Source of the DNA: Lederbergia galactosidilytica
GTDB taxonomy: Bacteria; Bacillota; Bacilli; Bacillales; Bacillaceae_C
NCBI RefSeq assembly: GCF_017873565.1
Contig: NZ_JAGGKH010000017.1
Span: 1 to 64,000, forward strand
Length of the DNA stretch: 64,000 bases
Reading direction: 5' to 3'
Shown here: one piece after another, positions 57,696 to 64,000 of the stretch
Position numbering within the stretch: position 1 is the first letter of the stretch
How the letters are laid out: every line of letters starts with the position of its first letter
Position numbers and translations under genes: made by a program
Notes under the pieces: model-generated
What the model was told of the DNA's origin: nothing
Database searches by the model: none
Seen by the model: only the letters and a program-made list of their open reading frames with translations

Positions 57696-58694
57696 ATGTT
57701 ACATTATATCGGACATCGCGTTTTGCAATTGATTCCACTAATCATCGCCATTAGTATAATATCTTTTGCTTTAATTCAACTACCTCCCGGTGATTATCTC
57801 ACAACGTATATTAATCAACTTGAGTTGTCAGGAACGGAAGTGTCGGAAGGAACGATTATGAGTTTGCAAAGACAGTATGGACTTGACAAACCAATGTATG
57901 CGCAATATTTTATCTGGATAAAAAATATTGTTTTACATGGTGATTTTGGACGATCCTTTACATGGAATGAACCAGTAAGTGATGTGATTGGCGAACGGCT
58001 TGGATTAACGATTGTCATCTCTATACTAACGTTAATTCTCACTTGGATTATTGCCATTCCAATCGGGATTTATTCTGCTATCCGTCAATATTCTATTTTT
58101 GATTATATTTTTACATTTATTGGTTTTATTGGACTGGCTATACCTAATTTCTTGATTGCTTTATTTGTCATTTATACGGTGTTTGTTCATACAGGGGTGG
58201 CAATCACAGGGTTATTTTCTCCTGAATATGTGTCAGCACCATGGAGTATCGATAAAATCCTAGATATGTTGCAAAGGATTTGGGTACCTGTTCTTATTAT
58301 TGCTGTGTCAGGGACAGCAGGCTTAATTAGAGTCATGCGCGGAATGCTTCTAGACGAATTACAAAAACAATATGTGATTACAGCACGGGCAAAGGGAGTG
58401 AAGGAGAAAAAATTATTATTTAAATATCCTGTCCGCATGGCGATCAATCCGATTATCAGTACAATTGGTTGGACACTTCCGGCCATCATATCGGGGGAAG
58501 CGATTGTGTCGATTGTTTTAAACTTACCGACAACAGGACCTATGTTATTGGAAGCCTTAATGAATCAAGATATGTATTTAGCTGGAAGCTTTATCTTACT
58601 CTTAAGTATTCTCACCATCATTGGCACATTAATATCTGATATTTTATTAGCTTGGTTAGATCCGAGAATAAGATTTGGAGGGGTGGAAGAGTGA
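57696..58694 (+). CDS. Opp-type ABC transporter permease (OppB-like)
   Basis: A 332-residue permease with six predicted helices: an N-terminal helix, an extracellular loop with QLPPGDYLTTYINQL, then the five-helix core. The EAA-type loop is LQKQYVITARAKGVKEKKLL near residue 218. ATG 57696 follows GAAAGGAGAGG. It overlaps the next permease by four bases (GTGA). Confidence 0.9.
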   Translation: MLHYIGHRVLQLIPLIIAISIISFALIQLPPGDYLTTYINQLELSGTEVSEGTIMSLQRQYGLDKPMYAQYFIWIKNIVLHGDFGRSFTWNEPVSDVIGERLGLTIVISILTLILTWIIAIPIGIYSAIRQYSIFDYIFTFIGFIGLAIPNFLIALFVIYTVFVHTGVAITGLFSPEYVSAPWSIDKILDMLQRIWVPVLIIAVSGTAGLIRVMRGMLLDELQKQYVITARAKGVKEKKLLFKYPVRMAINPIISTIGWTLPAIISGEAIVSIVLNLPTTGPMLLEALMNQDMYLAGSFILLLSILTIIGTLISDILLAWLDPRIRFGGVEE

Positions 58695-59839
58695 ATCCCG
58701 AGATTACTACGAATAATCAACAAGTTCCCGTTCAGCCGAATCAAAATACAGATGATCATTATGAAGTTGCTTCACAATGGAAATTAATGTGGATGAAATT
58801 TAAAAAGCATAAATTAGCGATTATATCCGCACCAGTTTTACTGGTTTTGTTGATTTTAGCTGCTTTTGCTGAATTTTTGAGTCCGCATATTCCATTAGAA
58901 CGATTCTCTGATTATAAATATGCACCTCCACAAACTTTGCATTTTGTTCATCCTGAAAATGGCTTTAGTTTACGTCCTTTTGTTTATGATCTCAAAGAAG
59001 AAATGGATCAAAAAACATTTCGAAAGACTTTTACAGAAGACCCTTCCAAAGCTTATTATCTACATTTTTTTACTAAGGGGACTGAATATAAATTTTGGGG
59101 GCTGTTTAAAACAAATCGCCATATTATTGGTCTAGAAAATGCGGATGCTCCCTTCTTCTTAATGGGAACAGATTCGCTTGGGCGTGATTTATTTAGCAGA
59201 ATTTTACATGGCTCAAGGATTTCGCTTTCTTTTGCTTTTTTAGGAATTATTTTAGTTGTGATTCTTGGAGTCGTTCTAGGAGGTATTTCTGGTTATTTTG
59301 GTGGGATTGTAGATACGATTATTCAACGTTTAATTGATTTATTAATGTGTATTCCAACGATCCCCTTATGGATGGCATTAGCCGCAGCATTACCATCAAG
59401 TTGGTCACCAAGCAAAATATATTTAGGGATGGTAATGATTTTATCGATTATTGGTTGGACTGGACTAGCGAGAGTTGTTCGCGGAAAAATTCTCTCTCTT
59501 CGTGAAGAGGATTTTACAATGGCAGCAAGGCTCGCTGGAGCAAGTAACTTTCGGATCATTATGAAACATCTTGTTCCTTCATTTGCTAGCTATATCATTA
59601 TTAATGTGACAATTTCGATCCCAACGACCATCTTGGGGGAAACTTCATTAAGTTTCTTAGGACTGGGTTTACAGGCCCCTGTAGTCAGTTGGGGAGTGTT
59701 ATTAGGGGAATCTCAGAAATTGGAAAATTTAGCTCACCACCCGTGGTTGTTGTGGCCAGCTGCATTTATCATTGTTGCTGTGTTAGTGTTTAACTTCCTT
59801 GGAGATGGTTTGCGTGATGCAGCAGATCCTTATAAATAA
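58691..59839 (+). CDS. Opp-type ABC transporter permease (OppC-like)
   Basis: A 382-residue permease. It carries a cytoplasmic N-terminal tail, one helix, and an unusually long extracellular insertion of about 110 residues before the conserved FLMGTDSLGRDLFSRIL signature. The core ends with GETSLSFLGLGLQAP and FLGDGLRDAADP. The frame is open from 58652, but GTG 58691 has GGAGG eight bases upstream and overlaps the stop of the previous gene. The long insertion is a feature of the oligosaccharide-associated Opp subgroup. Confidence 0.9.
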   Translation: MNPEITTNNQQVPVQPNQNTDDHYEVASQWKLMWMKFKKHKLAIISAPVLLVLLILAAFAEFLSPHIPLERFSDYKYAPPQTLHFVHPENGFSLRPFVYDLKEEMDQKTFRKTFTEDPSKAYYLHFFTKGTEYKFWGLFKTNRHIIGLENADAPFFLMGTDSLGRDLFSRILHGSRISLSFAFLGIILVVILGVVLGGISGYFGGIVDTIIQRLIDLLMCIPTIPLWMALAAALPSSWSPSKIYLGMVMILSIIGWTGLARVVRGKILSLREEDFTMAARLAGASNFRIIMKHLVPSFASYIIINVTISIPTTILGETSLSFLGLGLQAPVVSWGVLLGESQKLENLAHHPWLLWPAAFIIVAVLVFNFLGDGLRDAADPYK

Positions 59840-59854
59840 AGGAGTGAGTAGGGA

Positions 59855-60946
59855 ATGAGAAAAAAGTCAGTTGTGCTTGAAAAGAAAGCTACAATTGCCT
59901 CTACTATCCATGAGGATGATGAGGTTCTTTTAGAAGTCTCTAATTTAAATGTCCATTTTCCATTAGAGGAAGGAATATTGGAAGCCGTAAGTGGAGTAGA
60001 TTTTAAATTAAAGAGAAAGAAAACGCTCGGTATTGTTGGGGAAAGTGGTAGTGGGAAAAGCGTTGCCACAAAGGCGATTCTCCAAATTGTTGAGAGCCCA
60101 GGGAAAATAGCCGATGGAGATATACTATTTCGTAGAGATGATCAACAAAAACAAATTGTGAATATTGCGGAACTTAATCCGAGAGGAAAAGAAATAAGGG
60201 CAATACGTGGTGGAGAAATTGCCGTTATTTTTCAAGAGCCGATGAAGGCGTTCTCTCCTATTTACACAATTGGAAACCAATTGGTTGAAGCTATTCTCTT
60301 GCATATTACAGGAGATGAGAAGGAAGCTAAAAAAATTGCAATTGATACATTGAAGAAAGTAGGAATGTCAAATCCCGAACAAAGAATGGAACAATATCCT
60401 CATGAATTATCTGGGGGAATGAGACAAAGGGCTATGATCGCGATGTCTCTATGTTGCAATCCGTCTATCTTGATTGCGGATGAACCAACAACTGCTTTAG
60501 ATGTCACTGTGCAAGCGCAAGTCTTAGATTTGATTAATCAGCTAAAAGATAATTTTAATTCAGCTGTTATTTTTATTACTCACGACTTAGGAGTAATCGC
60601 TGAAATGTCTGATGAAGTTGCCGTTATGTACCTTGGAAAGGTAGTGGAATACACAGATGTCGATACTTTATTTTTCGGTGCATTACACCCCTATACTCAA
60701 GGATTGCTGCGATCTATCCCAACTGTGGGAAAAAGAGATGAACCATTAGATTCCATTGAAGGAGTAGTTCCGATTCCAATTAATTTACCAAAGGGTTGTG
60801 GTTTTTATTCCCGATGTCAACTTGCTGAAGATGGTTTATGTAATGTTGTTGAAATTCCTCTTGTGGAAGTTAAGGATGGCCATTATGTAAGATGTGTCAA
60901 AGTGAATCAGAATCAAAAGAAAGGAGGTCAAAATAATGGAGAATAA
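59855..60946 (+). CDS. Opp-type ABC transporter ATPase (OppD-like)
   Basis: A 363-residue ATPase. Walker A is VGESGSGKS, the signature is LSGGMRQR, Walker B is ILIADEPTTALD and the H-loop is FITHDLG. The C-terminal oligopeptide extension has GCGFYSRCQLAEDGLC with conserved cysteines. ATG 59855 follows AAGGAGTGAG. It overlaps the OppF-like gene by 11 bases. Confidence 0.92.
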   Translation: MRKKSVVLEKKATIASTIHEDDEVLLEVSNLNVHFPLEEGILEAVSGVDFKLKRKKTLGIVGESGSGKSVATKAILQIVESPGKIADGDILFRRDDQQKQIVNIAELNPRGKEIRAIRGGEIAVIFQEPMKAFSPIYTIGNQLVEAILLHITGDEKEAKKIAIDTLKKVGMSNPEQRMEQYPHELSGGMRQRAMIAMSLCCNPSILIADEPTTALDVTVQAQVLDLINQLKDNFNSAVIFITHDLGVIAEMSDEVAVMYLGKVVEYTDVDTLFFGALHPYTQGLLRSIPTVGKRDEPLDSIEGVVPIPINLPKGCGFYSRCQLAEDGLCNVVEIPLVEVKDGHYVRCVKVNQNQKKGGQNNGE

Positions 60947-61949
60947 AATACTGGAAGTCGAATCTCTGAAAAAATACTTTCCTATTAAAAAAGGTTTCTT
61001 TAGAAGACATGTTGGTGAAGTAAAGGCTGTGGATGATATATCCTTCTATGTGAATCAAGGGGAGACATTTGGGCTTGTTGGGGAATCTGGATGTGGAAAG
61101 TCGACACTGGGAAAAGGATTATTACGGGCAATTGAACCATCTAGTGGGGAGGTCAAATTTAAAAATCGCCATGGTCAAATAGTCGATGTAACAACATTGG
61201 ATTATAAAGAATTACGAGATATTAGAAGGGATATGCAAATGATTTTTCAGGATCCTTATTCATCCTTAAATCCAAGAATGACAGTATTAAATATAATTGG
61301 CGAACCGTTAATCTGTAATGGAATGGCTAAAGGGGAGGGATTAAAAACAAGGGTAAAAGAATTGATGGAGATTGTTGGATTAAATAGTCGTCATCTGGAA
61401 AGGTATCCCCATGCCTTTAGTGGAGGACAGAGACAACGTATAGGAATTGCTCGGGCGCTTGCAACTAATCCGAAATTTATAGTTTGTGATGAGGCCGTCT
61501 CTGCCTTGGATGTTTCAATTCAGGCACAAATTATTAATCTATTAGAAGATTTACAAAAGGAATTTCAGTTAAGTTATTTATTTATCTCACATGATTTAGG
61601 TGTTATTGAGCATATTTCTGATCGGGTAGGTGTCATGTATGTCGGGAAGATGGTCGAAATGGCAAAGACGGAGACATTATTTTCTACTCCGAAGCATCCA
61701 TACACAGAGGCCCTTTTATCTGCAAAACCTGTTCCAAATCCAAGAATAAAGAAGGAAAGAATTATTCTGAAAGGTGAAGTAGCTAATCCAGCTAATCCTC
61801 CAACAGGGTGTTATTTTCATCCGCGTTGTCCATATGTTAAAGAGATTTGCCAGGTGGAAAGCCCAGTCCTCCAAGAAGTTAGTGAAGGTCATCATGTGGC
61901 TTGCCATTTTGCCAAAGACTTGGATTTGAAAGGCTCTGTTGCCATATGA
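60936..61949 (+). CDS. Opp-type ABC transporter ATPase (OppF-like)
   Basis: A 337-residue ATPase. Walker A is VGESGCGKS, the signature is FSGGQRQR, Walker B is FIVCDEAVSALD and the H-loop is FISHDLG. The C-terminal extension GCYFHPRCPYVKEIC is intact. The N-terminal KKGFFRRHVGEVKAVDDI is the usual OppF insertion. ATG 60936 follows AAAGGAGG. Its stop overlaps the start of the small membrane-protein gene (ATGA). Confidence 0.92.
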   Translation: MENKILEVESLKKYFPIKKGFFRRHVGEVKAVDDISFYVNQGETFGLVGESGCGKSTLGKGLLRAIEPSSGEVKFKNRHGQIVDVTTLDYKELRDIRRDMQMIFQDPYSSLNPRMTVLNIIGEPLICNGMAKGEGLKTRVKELMEIVGLNSRHLERYPHAFSGGQRQRIGIARALATNPKFIVCDEAVSALDVSIQAQIINLLEDLQKEFQLSYLFISHDLGVIEHISDRVGVMYVGKMVEMAKTETLFSTPKHPYTEALLSAKPVPNPRIKKERIILKGEVANPANPPTGCYFHPRCPYVKEICQVESPVLQEVSEGHHVACHFAKDLDLKGSVAI

Positions 61950-62329
61950 TTCTTCTGCTAGTGATTATGTATGCAATTTCACTACTCCTAATTATGTTAG
62001 GCTCTATTTGGTGTATGAATGTGTTTGCGAAAAAATATATTGGAGAAAAACATCTTGTATTAGAAGAGGTAACAAATGGTGAGGTTCCGGAAAAGTGGTC
62101 AAGACAATATCAAATGAAAATAAAGAATTTAGAAGCAAAAGGTAATACTAAGAAGGCCTCACGCATAGAGAAGACAGCTCAAAAATCATATTCAAAAAAA
62201 TTGCAACGCTTAGTCCGTTATATCCAAAAAACGAATTTAGTTGAAAGTGAAGAGACCCGTTCCATATTGCTTTCAGATCTTGAAAAAACACGTCGACAAT
62301 GGAGGAATCAACTTCCAAATGAAGAATGA
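61946..62329 (+). CDS. Small membrane protein of unknown function (127 residues)
   Basis: One hydrophobic segment at the N-terminus (ILLLVIMYAISLLLIMLG) is followed by a basic, helical cytoplasmic tail of about 100 residues with many Lys, Arg and Glu. Not recognised. The open frame starts earlier, at 61901, but ATG 61946 overlaps the OppF stop by four bases and gives a normal N-terminal anchor. Its tight coupling to the transporter suggests an accessory role, which is inference. Confidence 0.7.
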   Translation: MILLLVIMYAISLLLIMLGSIWCMNVFAKKYIGEKHLVLEEVTNGEVPEKWSRQYQMKIKNLEAKGNTKKASRIEKTAQKSYSKKLQRLVRYIQKTNLVESEETRSILLSDLEKTRRQWRNQLPNEE

Positions 62330-62783
62330 CTCCAAGGGCCAAGCAACGATACTGAAGCTAACAGTATTGGGATTAGCCACCATATCAGCCGGAATAGCAT
62401 TGGGTCTTTGGTTTGTAATAAGAGATACATTGATGACTTATCTTTTGTACCTTTCTTTTGATAAATGGAAAATACCGGCAGTCGATAATTTTTCTTTTGT
62501 GTTATTAGGGATTGGTTGGCTCATTTATGTGTTTCTTATCCATTATAAATTAACTAAAAGCTTGGAAAGTCGTAAATTATTTAGTACTTTTTTGATCGTT
62601 TGCGGCTACCAAATTCTGTTGTTATTTCTTTGTAATGTTTCAAGATTATTATTTATTGGTCATTCAGAATGGAGTAGTGTATTTCTGCGTGGAGGAGAAC
62701 TAGCTATAAGTTTGGCATGTTTGCTTATAGCATATAGCTGGAGAGCGAAGAAAAGGTTTAGAGACGTAAAGCAATCAAAATGA
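62319..62783 (+). CDS. Small four-helix membrane protein of unknown function (154 residues)
   Basis: Four hydrophobic segments (about residues 12-34, 55-73, 86-105 and 118-135) with short loops. Not recognised. ATG 62319 is chosen over the earlier open frame because of GGAGGA (62301-62306) and the overlap of 11 bases with the previous gene. It is encoded between the Opp-type transporter and the isomerase gene, in one run of overlapping genes. Confidence 0.7.
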   Translation: MKNDSKGQATILKLTVLGLATISAGIALGLWFVIRDTLMTYLLYLSFDKWKIPAVDNFSFVLLGIGWLIYVFLIHYKLTKSLESRKLFSTFLIVCGYQILLLFLCNVSRLLFIGHSEWSSVFLRGGELAISLACLLIAYSWRAKKRFRDVKQSK

Positions 62784-62796
62784 TGGAGGGATATAA

Positions 62797-63630
62797 ATGG
62801 ATGTAGGCGTGGTATCAAGAAGCTTTCCCGAAATGAGTAATAAGGAAACAGCAGAATTTTTGGCAAAAGAGGGTTTTAAGTGGACGGAATTATGTTTCTC
62901 ACAAACCGATTCTAATTATTGGGTGTACAATGGTAGATCTGATTTAACAACACTTACAAATAAGAAAAGTAAGGAAATTATTGATGTATATCAAGCATAT
63001 GGGATTGAGGTAACAGCAATTGGTGTATTTACGAATCTATTAGAGCTAGACGAAGGGGAGGCACAACAAAACTTAGCTTATTTTGAGCGATTGATGGAGA
63101 TTGCTGCTATCAATAATATTCCTTATGTTGCGACAGAATGTGGCTTTATTCCAGGAAAAAGGGGAATCAATGCTGATACCTATGAATCTGCTTTTGAGCT
63201 ATTTAAAGATCGCCTAGGTCAGCTTGTGCAAAAGGCGCAGAGTTATAATATATCGATTGCCCTAGAACCATGTGTGTTAGATATTATCCCAAGTGCGAAA
63301 CGAACAGTAGATTTGATCAAACAAATTGGTTCAAATCATCTTAAAGTCCTTTTAGATCCAGCCAATTTGATTGCCAATCAATCTGAAGAAGATATGTTTA
63401 GATATTTGGCTCCTTATATTGCTTATTTCCATGGGAAAGATCGTAAAGTTAATGATGCATATGGACGTGCCATTGGAGATGGAGATATTAATTGGCCATT
63501 ATTTTTCCAACTATATCATCAGTATACGGAAGGTATTCCCTTTATTATGGAGTATGTGAATTTAAATAATTGCTGTGATATACGTGATCGTGTTTTACGG
63601 TTTGAGAAACAATCATTGACACTTAAATAA
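62797..63630 (+). CDS. Sugar phosphate isomerase/epimerase-like TIM barrel
   Basis: A 277-residue protein of the xylose-isomerase-like/AP endonuclease 2 fold. It has the GVVSRSFPEMSNKETAEFLA start, ATECGFIPGK (metal ligand Glu), ISIALEPC (Glu), KVLLDPANLI (Asp), YIAYFHGKDR (His) and PFIMEYVN (Glu), so the metal site looks complete. Members isomerise, epimerise or dehydrate sugars and inositols. ATG 62797 follows GATGGAGGG. As the last gene of the cluster, it probably acts on a sugar released from the imported glycan; the exact reaction is unknown. Confidence 0.8.
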   Translation: MDVGVVSRSFPEMSNKETAEFLAKEGFKWTELCFSQTDSNYWVYNGRSDLTTLTNKKSKEIIDVYQAYGIEVTAIGVFTNLLELDEGEAQQNLAYFERLMEIAAINNIPYVATECGFIPGKRGINADTYESAFELFKDRLGQLVQKAQSYNISIALEPCVLDIIPSAKRTVDLIKQIGSNHLKVLLDPANLIANQSEEDMFRYLAPYIAYFHGKDRKVNDAYGRAIGDGDINWPLFFQLYHQYTEGIPFIMEYVNLNNCCDIRDRVLRFEKQSLTLK

Positions 63631-63666
63631 TCGGACTAGGGATGTCCTCTCGAAAGTGACATCCCT

Positions 63667-63807
63667 AGATTGAAACTTATTGAGGGATTACGCTCTCCTT
63701 TCTATAAACAACCGGAAAATCATCGCCTTTTAACTCCAACTCAATATAAACGACAATGTTTAGAATTGTGAATTCTAAAAAATTGTCCGAATTGACCATG
63801 AACTTGG
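63667..63807 (+). pseudogene. C-terminal remnant of an IS transposase with its right end
   Basis: The frame from 63667 reads a protein tail ending PENHRLLTPTQYKRQCLEL and a TGA at 63769-63771. The LTPTQYKRQ pattern is that of IS3-family OrfB C-termini. Right after the stop comes AATTGTCCGAATTGACCATGA (in part, from 63781), which is repeated at 53972. This is probably the relic of the right part of an insertion sequence. Family assignment is by eye. Confidence 0.45.
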
Positions 63808-63879
63808 CAGAATCCACAATGTAGCATCTATTAAATCTCTGTAGTATATAGATAAAACAACAGAGAGAAATACCTAATT

Positions 63880-63894
63880 TAGAAAACGCTTACC
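63880..63894. promoter_or_regulatory. cre-like site near the window end
   Basis: TAGAAAACGCTTACC agrees with the CcpA consensus except at two positions. It probably belongs to a carbohydrate operon starting beyond the window. No gene is recognised in 63808-64000. Confidence 0.35.
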
Positions 63895-64000
63895 ATCATA
63901 TTAATTAGAAAAGCCTTGATTAAGACTGATCGTAATTTGTCAACATGAGCAAAGTCGCTTTGCGCCAAGTAATCGTGTGTACAACAACGGGTTACTCCGT

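Overview
The window is chromosomal DNA of a low-G+C, Gram-positive, spore-former-type bacterium, most likely a member of the Bacillaceae. The evidence is AT-rich codon use, strong AGGAGG-type ribosome sites with frequent TTG and GTG starts, a gntR-gntK-gntP-gntZ operon in the Bacillus subtilis order, CcpA (cre) sites, YesN/YesM-type two-component genes, a YhfW-like Rieske oxidoreductase and a GATTGGAGCGG-type Bacillus intergenic repeat. No rRNA, tRNA or CRISPR array is visible.

Layout. 1-94: the 3' end (domains V and VI) of a group II intron. 207-1169: a membrane protein built from a duplicated module. 1355-6530: the gluconate operon with its operator and terminator. 6795-17109: a galactoside system made of a YesN-type response regulator, a YesM-type sensor kinase, a sugar ABC transporter (binding protein and two permeases) and a GH2 beta-galactosidase, with two cre sites. 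17361-19766: an HxlR regulator divergent from a luciferase-like monooxygenase and an FMN reductase. 20534-25667: the urease operon ureABCEFGD, followed at 25894-30979 by a five-gene Ni/peptide-type ABC importer that probably supplies its nickel. 31151-37211: small hypothetical genes, a repeat-rich intergenic block, an MFS efflux pump, a YkuS-like protein and the Rieske oxidoreductase.

37332-53519 looks like one carbohydrate locus. It holds two LplB/LplC-type permeases, two paralogous binding proteins, a GH106-like and a GH78-like protein (both alpha-L-rhamnosidase families, both without signal peptides), an AraR-type GntR/LacI hybrid regulator, and a secreted 1214-residue multidomain putative glycosidase with DUF5722-like, FIVAR and FIMAH parts. 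GTATAC-centred palindromes occur upstream of the transporter operon, of the regulator and of the GH78 gene. The last site sits exactly between a -35 and a -10 box, so they are probably the operators of that regulator.

54074-63630 adds a sulfatase-fold hydrolase that lacks the formylglycine motif, a full Opp-type ABC transporter, two small membrane proteins and a TIM-barrel isomerase/epimerase. This block is bracketed by two direct copies of an insertion-sequence-like end.

Working model (inference): the secreted enzyme trims a rhamnose-containing polysaccharide, one or both transporters import the fragments, and cytoplasmic GH106/GH78 enzymes with the hydrolase and isomerase finish the job. 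The substrate is unknown. This locus is the best candidate in the window for an undescribed system.
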